Shown piece after piece: positions 7,753-17,700 of a stretch of 64,000 nt of DNA; the first letter of the stretch is position 1; every line of letters begins with the position of its first letter. The notes beneath the pieces were generated by a model. The model saw nothing but the letters and a program-made list of their open reading frames with translations, made no database searches and was not told the origin of the DNA. Origin of the DNA: JAFDVL01 sp963794955 (lineage in GTDB: Bacteria; Acidobacteriota; Blastocatellia; RBC074); assembly GCA_963794955.1 (NCBI GenBank), contig CAWCGF010000004.1, positions 1 to 64,000 on the forward strand, given 5' to 3'. The position numbers were made by a program, and so were the translations under genes.

Positions 7753-8553
7753 TTGTTGCGATTAGATCAAAACAAACCGCTCAGCTTGGCACTGGGCGCA
7801 GGCGGCGCGCGCGGCTTTGCGCATATTGGCGCGCTGGAGGCGCTCGCCGAACGCGGCTTTTCCATTTCGGAAATCGTGGGTTCCAGCGCAGGTGCCATCA
7901 TCGCGGCGTTTTATGCGGCGGTGGGCTTGAGTTTGCCGGAACTGCGCGAGTTTGGCTTGAATCTGACCTCACAGCATTTGTTCGCCTGGGCATTGCTGCG
8001 GCGCATGCCGGATGCCGTGCGCAAAAAATATGGCTATATCGCAGGCATCATTCCCGGTCATCTGGAACGCTTGGCCAAAGTGTCTGGGCGCGAATTGCAG
8101 CACGGGGTGGAGCGGCTGGGAATCGTTTGTTATGACGTGCGGCGGCGTGAGGAAGTGTTCTTTCACAACCTGCAAGCCGAATTCCCGCTCGAAGAAGCCG
8201 CGCGCGGTTCGGCTTCGATTCCTGGCTTTTTCCCGACGCGCCGTTGCGTGGTGGCAGGGCGCGAATACCGGCTGACTGATGGCGGCCTCATCAACAAATT
8301 GCCCGTTGACCACTTGTTCGCCGCGCCTTTCCAGCCCGTGCAAGTCTTAGCCGTTGACGTTTCCAATGTGCAACTACTGCGCGACGCCAACCGTGCCAAG
8401 ATTGCGGCCTTGCGCCAACAATATCCTGACATTCCCATCGCCGTCATTACACCGGACTTATTGGGCAAAGGCACCATCATTTTCCGCAAAGAAGAATTGC
8501 AGGAAATTATTGAAGCCGGGAGGCAAAGCCTGAAGAACTCAGGGGCAGTTTAA
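7753..8553 (+). CDS. Patatin-like phospholipase
   Basis: A 266-residue acyl hydrolase with the full patatin signature: an oxyanion glycine loop (GAGGARGF, 15-22), the nucleophile elbow GSSAG with Ser45, and the catalytic Asp in DGG (176-178). These enzymes use a Ser-Asp dyad to release fatty acids from phospholipids or act as lysophospholipases. The start is a TTG (7753 or 7756) placed just after AAGGAAGG; no ATG fits better. No signal peptide, so cytosolic or membrane-peripheral. It is separated from the upstream deacetylase by a palindromic repeat and converges with the cupin-like gene downstream. Confidence 0.9.
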   Translation: MLRLDQNKPLSLALGAGGARGFAHIGALEALAERGFSISEIVGSSAGAIIAAFYAAVGLSLPELREFGLNLTSQHLFAWALLRRMPDAVRKKYGYIAGIIPGHLERLAKVSGRELQHGVERLGIVCYDVRRREEVFFHNLQAEFPLEEAARGSASIPGFFPTRRCVVAGREYRLTDGGLINKLPVDHLFAAPFQPVQVLAVDVSNVQLLRDANRAKIAALRQQYPDIPIAVITPDLLGKGTIIFRKEELQEIIEAGRQSLKNSGAV

Positions 8554-8571
8554 GGCTGCTATTTTCGGTTG

Positions 8572-9072
8572 TCAGTGGAGGTAATGTTGCGCCTCTCCCA
8601 GGTACGGTTCGTTCTGCAACTCCTCCGCTGGAACCGTTTGAAATGAAACTACTGCCCAGCCATTCGCTTCCGCTTGTGCATGGTGGAAAACCTTGGGTGG
8701 AATCACAGTCCAGTTTTGCTTTGGGTCCCGTTCTGGTAATTGCAATGGCAGTACAATTTCTTGCAAATTTTCCATATCCCCAATTTGCAACCGTCCTTGT
8801 CCCCGCCACGTGCAGGTAATTTGCGTCGAGTTGGAATGCCTGTGTTTATCGCTTTCCCCATGGGAGGCAAAGGCAAAAACCCAGAGCGAAAATGTTGCAT
8901 CGGCATGCGCCAATTCCAGCCGGGGCACAACCGCGCGATAGGCCATTTCCAAGCCTGCTTGAGTACGCAAATCGGCTTCGCATTCTGTCCAGGCTTGCTC
9001 AATGGCGGCAATATTTTCAGAGCGATTTACATATTGCTGCATCGTGTGGAGAAGTTGAGAAGATATGACCAT
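8572..9072 (-). CDS. Cupin-fold-like protein of unknown function
   Basis: A 166-residue protein when started at ATG 9072, which has AAGGA eight bases upstream; the open frame extends further but without a ribosome site. The C-terminal half has a cupin-like pattern: DKHRHSNSTQ, then GQGRLQIGD, and later IPPKVFHHAQA. These resemble the two histidine-bearing cupin motifs, which would bind one metal. The N-terminal part is helical (SQLLHTMQQYVNRSENIAAIEQAW). I do not recognise a specific family or substrate. It converges with the patatin gene, with only 18 bases between them. Confidence 0.7.
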   Translation of the reverse strand: MVISSQLLHTMQQYVNRSENIAAIEQAWTECEADLRTQAGLEMAYRAVVPRLELAHADATFSLWVFAFASHGESDKHRHSNSTQITCTWRGQGRLQIGDMENLQEIVLPLQLPERDPKQNWTVIPPKVFHHAQAEANGWAVVSFQTVPAEELQNEPYLGEAQHYLH

Positions 9073-9297
9073 GCGTTGTTTCCTTGTTTCCCGTGTACGG
9101 TTGAAGATCTGCCTTTTCTGCTTTGCCGACAAAGCTATCCAGTGATATTCAGATTCGATTCCATTTCCCAACCATCATAGCGGCGCAACCAAGCAAGTAA
9201 AGAGCCAATAGCAACGCTTTGCTACCCAGCCATCGAGATTTCCAGTGACTCACAGTCGGCATTTGATTACCCCACACACGCCGCTCGCAATTGCTTT

Positions 9298-9642
9298 GCG
9301 ATTCTTGCGTTTGCTAAATCAAAAGCCGAAAAAGAAACGCAGCATGCCGCGAAGGTAAAAGCCGGAATTGCCAAGCTGGGCGTTGGCAAAGAAGCGCGCG
9401 TCACGCTCAAGCTGCGCGACAAAACGAACCTCTCCGGTTATATCAGCGAAGTGCAGGAAGAGACTTTTGTGGTCGCTGATTTGAGTACACGTGCGACGAC
9501 AACGATAGCCTATCCCAATGTTACGCAGCTCAAAGGCAACAACTTATCTACGGGCGTGAAAATTGCGATTTGGGCAGGTGTCATCGCCGCTATTGGTGTT
9601 GTGTTGTACATCACAAAAGGCGCTTTCTGCGATGGCTGCTGA
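9298..9642 (+). pseudogene. N-terminally truncated small membrane-anchored protein
   Basis: The frame reads KVKAGIAKLGVGKEARVTLKLRD, then GYISEVQEETFVVADLSTRATTTIAYPNV, then a conserved NLSTGVKIAI step into one transmembrane helix (AIWAGVIAAIGVVLYI). From memory this resembles a small hypothetical family common in Acidobacteriota, which normally has an N-terminal signal peptide. Here the frame is open back to 9181 but has no usable start before GTG 9451, which lies inside the conserved core. The 3' end overlaps the end of the ada-like gene on the other strand by 32 bases. I read it as a decayed or truncated copy. Confidence 0.5.
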
Positions 9643-10705
9643 TGACCGTATTTTGTTGTTCTTGTGCCAGCAATTTCTGCTTGCGTTCGATGCCCCAACG
9701 GTAGCCGCTGAGGTCGCCGTTTTCGCGTATGACGCGATGACAGGGGGTGACGAGTGCAACAGGATTAGTGGCACAGGCACGCGCAACGGCACGCGTGGCA
9801 GAAGGCTGTTCCAGGCGGCGCGCGATTTCACTGTAGGAAGCAGTCGCACCATAGGGAATGCGCCGCAACTCTTCCCAGACACGTTGTTGAAAAGCCGTGG
9901 CGCGCACATCGAGCGGTAAATCGAGATGTGGTTGCTGGCCGTTGAGATGTTGCAGAATGGCCTGCACGTGAGCTTGTAATGATGCGGCCTGGTTTGTGAA
10001 TTCCGCTTGCGGATATTCAGCGCGCAAATCCTGCGTTAAAGTCTCATCGTCGTCGCCAAGTGTGACAGTGCAAATGCCAACTTCCGTTGCCGCCACCAGC
10101 AATTTTCCTAACGCACAATCCGTCGTTGTAAAACCGATCTTCATTCCCTTCCCGCCTTTGCGATACGTGGCGGGTGTCATGCCCAATTGACGCGCGGCTT
10201 TTTCATACAAGCGACTGCTTGAACCATATCCTGCTTCGTACAATGCGTCAGTTACCGCTTTGCCGTTGCGGACTTCGGCTTTGAAGCGATCCGCGCGCAA
10301 GACTTCGGCGTACTGGTGTGGCGTAATGCCCATCAGTTTTTTGAAGAGACGTTGTAAGTGCGATTCGCTGAGGTTGGTTTGCGCGCTGAGTTCCGCCAGA
10401 CTGGCGTCTGCCTCTTCTGCAATCAGTTGGCAGAAGCGTTGCACCGTTTCCGCTTGCGGGTCTTGCATCCGCGTTGCGTCAGGCCGACAACGCAGGCAGG
10501 CGCGAAAGCCCGCTTGCTCGGCGGCTTCAGGCAGTGCAAAAAAACTCACGTTCTCGCGTTTCGGCTGGCGCGAGGCGCACGAAGGGCGACAGTACACGCC
10601 TGTTGAGCGCACGCCGTAATACAGTACGCCATCAAAATTGGCATCGCGCGTTTGTACCGCTTGCCAGCAGGTAGTTTCGTCAGTTGATATTCGTGAAATG
10701 TTCAT
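9611..10705 (-). CDS. ada: Bifunctional Ada regulator / O6-methylguanine-DNA methyltransferase
   Basis: A 364-residue protein with the three Ada parts in order: an N-terminal zinc domain that accepts methyl from phosphotriesters (Cys39, Cys43, Cys70, Cys73; VYCRPSC and CLRC), an AraC-type helix-turn-helix (about 85-185), and a C-terminal alkyltransferase with the acceptor Cys322 in PCHR. It repairs methylated DNA and, once methylated at the N-terminal Cys, activates its own regulon. ATG 10705 is chosen because GGAGG lies nine bases upstream. It is the last gene of a minus-strand run after the serine hydrolase. The C-terminal tail overlaps the truncated plus-strand gene. Confidence 0.95.
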   Translation of the reverse strand: MNISRISTDETTCWQAVQTRDANFDGVLYYGVRSTGVYCRPSCASRQPKRENVSFFALPEAAEQAGFRACLRCRPDATRMQDPQAETVQRFCQLIAEEADASLAELSAQTNLSESHLQRLFKKLMGITPHQYAEVLRADRFKAEVRNGKAVTDALYEAGYGSSSRLYEKAARQLGMTPATYRKGGKGMKIGFTTTDCALGKLLVAATEVGICTVTLGDDDETLTQDLRAEYPQAEFTNQAASLQAHVQAILQHLNGQQPHLDLPLDVRATAFQQRVWEELRRIPYGATASYSEIARRLEQPSATRAVARACATNPVALVTPCHRVIRENGDLSGYRWGIERKQKLLAQEQQNTVISSHRRKRLL

Positions 10706-10802
10706 CGTTTCAATCCTCCGACGGGAATAATACGTAGCCACTGGCGGAGAATCTATCCGATTTCTGCTGAGCAATTGCTGGCAGGCTTAATGAACGCTTT
10801 TC

Positions 10803-11939
10803 TCACTGCACCTTATTGGCAGTAGCAGATTTGCCCTGTAAGCTTACTTTTATTCCCGTCATGTCATTTTGCGCATTCACGACAAAGCGAAGCGGAATAG
10901 GAGTTATGAGGCCGAGGTGAAAGCCAGTAAATTCCGTGGCGGATTGGGGCAGGAACGTCATCCTCAGCACAGGCAATGAACCAATCACGATGTTGCCCAA
11001 ATTCTCGCCTTCCCAACGCAAGCGGCGAATTTCAGTGCCGCGCGCGGTTTTACGCAACGCCCAGCCGTAGCCATAGCCACCACTGGAGTTCGTCGGCATG
11101 TGAAAGGTGAAAAGCTTCCTGGTGGCGGCTGGGGCAAGAATAACATTTTGACGTAACGCCTGTTCCCATTTGAAGAAATCACCCGCCACTGTGCTGAGGC
11201 CCCAGGCACCCCGTTTCTGCCAGTTCAAGGGCGTGTTTTGCGTGAGGCCGTGATCGGCGGCTCCATCGTAGGCGTGCGCCAGCCGCGCCGTGTTTTCGCA
11301 TTGAAAACAGGTGGATTGCAAACCTGCGGGTTTGAAAATATTTTCCTGCAAGTAGCTTTCATAACTTTGCTTCGTCACGACTTCGATAAGCGCGGCCAGC
11401 AGGCCAAAGCCTGCGTTTGAGTATTGGTATTGCTTGCCTGGCTCAGCCTGGAGCCTGGCACTTAGCAGACATTGAACAAATTGCTCGCGCGTCATTTTGT
11501 CAGCCCCAGCACACTCGAACGGCAAGCCGGAAGAATGTGTGAGCAAGTGATGCAACGTAATCGCTCGTTTGTCGGTTGGCACATCGGGGAGGTATTTGGC
11601 GATGGAATCGGTGACTTTTAATTTTCCCTGGCTTTCCAGTTTCAGGATGGCCGTCGCCGTAAATTGTTTGGTGAGCGAAGCAATGTCGTAAATTGTTTCC
11701 GGTGTGTTGGGAAAGCGACGCTCTACATCCGCCCAACCATAGCCTTTATGCAACAATACCTGATTGTCTTTGGCCACGAGCACCGTGCCGGAAAAGCCAT
11801 ACGCCGCGAGCCGCGATAAATACTGCTCCAACTGTTCACCCAGATTGTTTGGGGAAGAGCGATTGGTTTGCGCGGTGAGTGGCAACGAGAGCCAACCAAG
11901 GCTCAAGCTAAGGAACACAATTCGGATGATAAGTGACAC
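10803..11939 (-). CDS. Secreted serine hydrolase of the beta-lactamase (class C/DD-peptidase) fold
   Basis: A 378-residue protein with an N-terminal signal peptide (hydrophobic stretch 4-22, ending LTAQ). The catalytic motifs are SLTK (Ser88, Lys91) and YSN (173-175), as in class C beta-lactamases, D-aminopeptidases and esterases of Pfam beta-lactamase. The C-terminal third is divergent and I do not see a clear KTG box. It probably acts outside the cytoplasmic membrane on a peptide or ester. It lies 28 bases after the SDR gene on the same strand, so it may share its transcript. The family is safe; the substrate is unknown. Confidence 0.88.
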   Translation of the reverse strand: MSLIIRIVFLSLSLGWLSLPLTAQTNRSSPNNLGEQLEQYLSRLAAYGFSGTVLVAKDNQVLLHKGYGWADVERRFPNTPETIYDIASLTKQFTATAILKLESQGKLKVTDSIAKYLPDVPTDKRAITLHHLLTHSSGLPFECAGADKMTREQFVQCLLSARLQAEPGKQYQYSNAGFGLLAALIEVVTKQSYESYLQENIFKPAGLQSTCFQCENTARLAHAYDGAADHGLTQNTPLNWQKRGAWGLSTVAGDFFKWEQALRQNVILAPAATRKLFTFHMPTNSSGGYGYGWALRKTARGTEIRRLRWEGENLGNIVIGSLPVLRMTFLPQSATEFTGFHLGLITPIPLRFVVNAQNDMTGIKVSLQGKSATANKVQ

Positions 11940-11967
11940 GCGCGATAAACTCCTGGCCTGTAGTATT

Positions 11968-12921
11968 TCAAAAACTTTCGCCTACCATCGCTTCCGACAT
12001 CTGCCACAAGCGGGTGGCGGCGGCTTCGTCACGGATGTACGGCTGATAGCCGCTCATGCGTTTTTCGGGCGTAGCAGGTTCGGCTTCGTTGCAATCTTCG
12101 AGATACAAACCGCCGTGCCCTTCCAGTTCTGGCGCAGTCGCCGCCCACACCGACGTCGCCGCGCCGCCTGCGATAGATTTGAAGATTGGATGTGGCTTGC
12201 CGTCTTGGTCGAACCAGCCCATTGCGGTCATCTCTTCCTGCGTCAAATGTTGTTGCAAGCCTGTCATAATCCCGCCCGGATGTACCGCGTTGGCGGTCAC
12301 GCCACAAAGATTGATACGGCGATTGAGTTCCAGGGCAAAGAGCGCATTGGCTGTTTTGGCCTGACCGTAGGCGAGCCATTTATCGTAGGCGCGCTGCTCA
12401 AAATGAATATCGTCAAAGTGAATCGGCGAAAGGCGATGACCGACCGAAGATAGCGCCACGACGCGCGACGGTGCAGCGGCTTTCAACTGCGGAATGAGCC
12501 GCCCTGTCAGTAAGAAATGCCCCAGATGATTAGTGGCAAATTGCGCCTCGTAACCTTGTGGCGAGCGCGTCAGCGGGCACGCCATAATCGCGGCATTATT
12601 GATGAGAATATGCAGCGGTTGGGCAACCGTATCGGTGAATTGCCGCACGCTGGCAAAGTCGGCCAGATCAAGCAACGCCACGCGGACGGCTTCATTGTTG
12701 GTCGTGGCACGAATCTCGGCGGCTACCTGCTCGCCCTTATCCAGATTGCGCACGGGCAGAAGTACGCTTGCGCCGGCAGCGGCCAAAGCGCGAGCGGTTT
12801 CGACGCCCAGGCCAGAAGAGGCCCCTGTCACAATCGCGTTTTTGCCGTGCAGGTCAATTCCCGCAATGACGTCCCTTGCGGTTGAGCTAAAGCCAAACTT
12901 TGATTTGATGCGATCTGTCAT
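11968..12921 (-). CDS. Short-chain dehydrogenase/reductase
   Basis: A 317-residue classical/extended SDR. The NAD(P) glycine motif TGASSGLG is at 32-39, the NNAAIMA motif at about 108-114, and the catalytic Ser159, Tyr185 and Lys189 (YGQAK) are present. The sequence is close to the retinol dehydrogenase/WW-domain oxidoreductase-like subgroup, but the substrate cannot be told. ATG 12921 has AAAGGA upstream; the longer frame lacks one. It lies 29 bases after the AMACR-type gene on the same strand. A coupled role in branched-chain acyl or steroid-like substrate oxidation is plausible (inference). Confidence 0.92.
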   Translation of the reverse strand: MTDRIKSKFGFSSTARDVIAGIDLHGKNAIVTGASSGLGVETARALAAAGASVLLPVRNLDKGEQVAAEIRATTNNEAVRVALLDLADFASVRQFTDTVAQPLHILINNAAIMACPLTRSPQGYEAQFATNHLGHFLLTGRLIPQLKAAAPSRVVALSSVGHRLSPIHFDDIHFEQRAYDKWLAYGQAKTANALFALELNRRINLCGVTANAVHPGGIMTGLQQHLTQEEMTAMGWFDQDGKPHPIFKSIAGGAATSVWAATAPELEGHGGLYLEDCNEAEPATPEKRMSGYQPYIRDEAAATRLWQMSEAMVGESF

Positions 12922-12950
12922 TGGTAAGTCCTTTGAGTTTATTGCTGCAC

Positions 12951-14066
12951 TCACATTGCGCCTTTCTGTTGCAAGGCTGCGACCTCTTCCTTCGTAAAAT
13001 CCCAAGCAGCCAATAGTTCGTCAAGCGGTTTTGTGTTGTGCTGAATTGTGGGTGTGGTACGGCTGAAGCGTGGCGCAGGCGCAGGCTGCGGGATACCGTC
13101 AAGCTCGACAAACGTTCCGCGCGCGGCATTGTGAGGATGGCGTGGCGCTTCGTCCAAATCAAGCACGGGCGCAAAGCAGACATCGCTGGCTTCCATCCGC
13201 GCGCACCATTCGTCGCGCGTTTTGGTTTTGAAGGCTTGGGTGAGTCGCTCTTTCAGTTCCGGCCAGCGGGCTTTGTTCATCTGCTCCTGAAAAGCCGGAT
13301 CGTTAAGCTCCAACTTCTCAAATAGCAACGCGTAAAATTGCGGTTCGATGGAGCCGATAGAAACATACTTGCCGTCCGCGCATTCGTACGTGCCATAAAA
13401 ATGCGCGCCACCATCAAGCATATTTGCGCCGCGTTCATTCGTCCAGGTACCCATTGCCTTCAATCCATAAATGATCGTCATCAACGTCGCCGAACCATCA
13501 GTCATCGCGGCGTCAATGACCTGGCCTTGGCCGGAAGCTTTGGCTTCCAGCAAGGCGCATACGATGCCGAATGCCAGCATCATTCCGCCACCACCAAAAT
13601 CACCAACCAGATTCAGCGGCGGCACGGGCTTGCCACCAGGCTCGCCAATCGCGTGCAAGACGCCGCTCAAGCTAATGTAATTGATGTCGTGTCCGGCGGC
13701 CTGTGCCAGCGGCCCGGTCTGTCCCCAACCTGTCATGCGCCCGTAAACCAAACGCGGGTTGCGCGCCAAACACACGTCCGGGCCAAGCCCAAGCTTTTCC
13801 ATCACGCCAGGGCGAAAGCCTTCAATCAGCGCATCCGCCTGTTCGATCAGGCGCAGCGTGGCTGCGATAGCAGCAGGCTCCTTGAGATCAATGCCAATCG
13901 AAGGACGCCCACGTAACAAGAGATTGAATTTACCGCGCGGGTCTTGTGCGCCTTTGCGCTCGACACGAATGATTTCGGCTCCCATATCCGCCAGCATCAT
14001 CGCGCAAAATGGCCCTGGGCCAATGCCTGCGAGTTCGACAATACGGATGCCTGTCAGTGGCCCCAT
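12951..14066 (-). CDS. Alpha-methylacyl-CoA racemase (CaiB/BaiF CoA-transferase family)
   Basis: A 371-residue family III CoA-transferase fold protein. The racemase residues known from Mycobacterium tuberculosis MCR fall at the same positions here: His126 (GHDINY), Asp156 (LVGDFGGG) and Glu241 (GSIEPQFY). That supports alpha-methylacyl-CoA racemization, which makes (S)-2-methylacyl-CoA available for beta-oxidation, rather than CoA transfer. The start ATG 14066 follows AGGAGC by five bases. It heads a minus-strand group with an SDR and a serine hydrolase. The acyl-CoA dehydrogenase at 23649-24818 could act in the same pathway but is not linked. Confidence 0.92.
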   Translation of the reverse strand: MGPLTGIRIVELAGIGPGPFCAMMLADMGAEIIRVERKGAQDPRGKFNLLLRGRPSIGIDLKEPAAIAATLRLIEQADALIEGFRPGVMEKLGLGPDVCLARNPRLVYGRMTGWGQTGPLAQAAGHDINYISLSGVLHAIGEPGGKPVPPLNLVGDFGGGGMMLAFGIVCALLEAKASGQGQVIDAAMTDGSATLMTIIYGLKAMGTWTNERGANMLDGGAHFYGTYECADGKYVSIGSIEPQFYALLFEKLELNDPAFQEQMNKARWPELKERLTQAFKTKTRDEWCARMEASDVCFAPVLDLDEAPRHPHNAARGTFVELDGIPQPAPAPRFSRTTPTIQHNTKPLDELLAAWDFTKEEVAALQQKGAM

Positions 14067-14263
14067 AAAAAGCTCCTCTTCCTTTGTCGTCGTCTGTGAA
14101 CGAGATACTTTAGGCGATTGGCGCAGAAAAACAAGTTTGGTGGGGAAAATGACAACAAGTGCGATGCGAGGGTATTGGCAATTGCTGCAAAAACTCCGCT
14201 GGCACAGATCGTGAGCGGCCTGCATCAATTCGTGCCCTTCTCTTAACGCACTCCTGTGCGTAC

Positions 14264-14413
14264 CTTAAGAGGGAGTTTGTTGTTTGTGTAAGAAAGTCTG
14301 CGGAGGCGGGCGGCGAGAATAATCTGGTGTGGGATTATGACTGCTTCCCGCTGTCGCGCACTGTGGATATGCACATCGCCAAACTACGGCAAAGACGAAC
14401 GCAAATTGACCTA
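14264..14413 (+). pseudogene. Fragment of an OmpR-family response regulator (winged-helix end)
   Basis: The frame reads LKREF...NNLVWDYDCFPLSRTVDMHIAKLRQ. This matches the winged-helix output domain of OmpR/PhoB regulators, where a 'kEF' helix start, a 'vWgyd' step and the recognition-helix block 'sRTVDvHI.kLR' occur in that order. The spacing between the first two blocks is about eight residues shorter than usual and there is no receiver domain, so it is a degraded fragment. It lies beside a second unrelated fragment (14446-14652) in the gap between the racemase and tricorn genes. Confidence 0.6.
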
Positions 14414-14445
14414 TCTGAATCAGGCGTTGTGGCAGCAATTGCAAT

Positions 14446-14652
14446 TGTCCGGTTGAGCAAGGCGAGCAGTGGTTTCGCGCGCTGAAGCATTTTGGTGTCA
14501 CCACAGAAATTGTGATGTTCCCGCGCGAAAACCACAACCTCACGCGCACGGGCGAGCCGAAGCATTTGGTAGAGAGTCTGCACTGGCAGCTTTATTGGTT
14601 TGCGCGCTTTTTGGAGGGAAATGCCGCTGCCGTTCCCCCAAGTATGAAATGA
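14446..14652 (+). pseudogene. C-terminal fragment of an S9 prolyl-oligopeptidase-like peptidase
   Basis: The frame gives CPVEQGEQWFRALKHFG, then VMFPRENHNLTRTGEPKHLVE and a WQLYWFARFL tail before a stop. In acylaminoacyl-peptidase-like S9C enzymes these blocks are the region after the catalytic Asp, the catalytic His segment (PRENHnltR) and the terminal helix. Nothing upstream in this frame continues the hydrolase; the neighbouring sequence is a response-regulator fragment. So only about the last 65 residues of a gene of normally over 600 remain. Confidence 0.7.
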
Positions 14653-14710
14653 AACATGTGGCGGAATAGCAGCCTTGCCAGCGCGCTATTCCGCCAACGC
14701 AATATCCCGG

Positions 14711-17700
14711 TTATTTCGTCTTGACCGGAGCTGCCGGTCGTTTCGGCCATATCGTCGGTTTGACCTTCATCTTGTTCATGACTTCAGTGACGGCGCGTTC
14801 CAGTTGCGGGTCTTTGCCTGCGATGACGGACTTCGGATCGTTTTCGACTTCGATGTCGGGATCAACGCCGTAGCCTTCGATGATCCATTCGCCTTTCGTA
14901 TTCGCCAGCGCCGATTCTGGTACGCTCACCCTGCCGCCATCTATCAGCGGGCCACGATTCGAGATGCCGACTCACGCCGCCCCACGAACGTTTGCCGATC
15001 AATGGCCCCAGCCCGGCATCGCGGAACATATAAGGAAAGATATCGCCGTCTGACGAAGAGTTTTCATTCAGCAAACACGCCATCGGGCCAATAAACACGC
15101 CATCGGGATACGGATTGGCATCATCGCTCGTGCGCGAAAAATTCACGCCGAGCAGTTTGCGCCGCAACCGTTCAATCAACATCCGCGACACGTTGCCGCC
15201 GCCGTTTGCGCGGGCGTCAACGATCAAGCCTTCTTTGCGAAGCTGCGGGTAATACCACTTGATGAATTCGCGGATGCCGTTCGCGCCCATATCGGGGATG
15301 TGCAGATAACCGACTTTGCCGCCCGACAGTTTATCTACCATCGCCATCCGTGAGGTCACCCAATCCAGATAAATCAGGTTTTGCTCATCGGTGACGGGGC
15401 GGAACGAAACGACGCGTGCGCCGTCCATCGAAGGTTTGCTGTTCACGGTGAGTTGCACGGGCGCATCAGCTTTGTTGCGCAACAAACGATACGGATCGTC
15501 ATCGGGCTTCAACTCAGTGCCGTTAATCGCCAGCACGTAATCCCCGACTTTCGCGTCTACGCCAATTTCCGTCAGCGGTGAACGATAGATGTCTTCTTCG
15601 TTTTGGCCCGCGAAAATCTTGGTGATTTTGTAGCGTCCGGCTTCCCGATCCAGGCCAAACCGCGCCCCTGGCAACGCAACACGCGGACGCGGCGGAAGCT
15701 GAAAGTCTCCGCCTTCGATGTACGCGTGTTGCACAGTTAACTCTGCAATCATTTCGCCAATGACGTAATTCAAGTCTGACCGATGCGCGACGTGTTGCAG
15801 CATTGGTTCATACTGTTTGCGCAATGCCTCCCAATCGTAGCCGTGCATGTTCGGGACATAAAACCAATCCCGATACCGCCGCCAAACTGCATGGAAAATC
15901 TGCGCCCATTCTTCGGCAGGCAGGCGATCTACGAACAGGTTCGCGGTCGAGACAGGCTTGCGCGTTTTGTCGCCCAACATCGTCGCATCAAACAAAGCAA
16001 AGCCGGGGCCTTGGCGCACGAGCAGTTTCGAGCCATCGGACGAAAACGAATAACCGCCGATGCCATCTGCCAATGTGAGTTCGCGGCGATCCTTAAGCGA
16101 ATAAATTTTCAATGATGGCGGCGCATCGGCTTGGCGACCGTAGTAAAATGGCGGCGTCACCGCGTAGATTAAATGCCCAGCTTTGGCGACGAGACCCGCA
16201 TAATTATTGGGTTCCAGCGGCACACGCGCCGCGCGCGATTCGATGCCGTCGAAGTCAATTACGAGATCAGTCGCAGGCTTGGGTTCCTCTTTTTTCGCGT
16301 CCGTCGTAATCGTGACTTCATCGCTTTCGGCGGGGAACGGATGCTTTACGTCTTTGCGCAGCGAGAGCACGAAAATGCCGCGATCTTTGTTTGTCGCAAA
16401 GTTGAACTCCGCCCCAGACACCAGCGGCGCAAATTCGCGCGTGCTGATGTAGTAGAGGTAATTGCCCTGCGGGTCCCACGCCGGATTCGATTCGTTGAAG
16501 GTTTCGCCCGTCACGCGCCGCAATTGCTTGTCCTTCGACGACCAGATGTAGATGGAAGATTGGCCATTGTCGTCGGCTAAGGTGAACGCCAGATAATTTC
16601 CCTTCGGCGACCAACGATAATCCTGCACTTGCCCGCGCTTGCTGTCGGCAACTTCGATGAGCTTTTTATCCGCAACGGTCAGCACAAACACCTTGCCGTC
16701 TTTGTCACCGAAGGAAATCAACTTGCCATCGGACGACCAATCAGGTGCGTAGCGCATTGCCTTGCCACCGGTCGTCAATTGTTCCGCAGGTTTCGATCCA
16801 TCCTGCGTCACAACCCAGACTTCTTCTTCGCCGCTCTTGTCCGAGATGAACGCGATCTTGGAACCGTCGGGCGACCAAGATGGAAACTTGTCGTGCGCGC
16901 CGGAAGAATTCGTCAGATTGCGCACCGCGCCTTTCTCAATCGGAGCCGTGAAGATGTCGCCGCGCGCTTCAAACACAGCGCGTTCGCCTTTCGGGCTGAG
17001 GCCGGAACTGAAAATCAAATTGCCTGCAAACACGCGGCTCGGTCGGCGATTTAACCCATCATCCGGCACGGTGATCGCAAGCGGCGTGGTCTTCTTCGAC
17101 TTCACATCGAGCAACTGCAACTCGCCGTTGAGTTCGTACACGATGCGACCTTGATTGTCAGACGAAGGCCAGCGCACGTCCCAGACTTTGTTCGTGGTCA
17201 ACTGTGTCGTTGCGCCTTTGGCCGTGTCGTACGCATACAAATTGAAATGCCCGTCTCGATCCGAATCAAAATAAATCGTATTGCCAATCCACATTGGATC
17301 GCGGTCGGCGCGCGGACTGTCGGTAATACGCTTGGCGTCGTTTGTTTTCAAATCATAGATGAACAGATCGTTCGCCTGTCCGCCGCCATAACGTTTTTCG
17401 GTGCGGAAATCGCGTGCGCGTGGCGAATACACTATCCGCGCACCATCAGGCGAATAATCGCCTGCGCCGGATTCTGGCATCGGCAACGGCTCCGCTGCAC
17501 CACCCGTCACGGCGACGGTGTAGAGATGCGTTTCGCCGAGCGTCCACGAATCTCGATGCCCGCGAAACAGCACCGCTTTGCCATCATTCGTCCAGCCATA
17601 CACTTGATTGTCGTAGCCCCAACGCGGCGTGAATGGCCCGCGCGCCGGATAGTACGTCAATTGCTTCGGCTCGCCGCCCGTGGCCGGGACGAGATAGACC

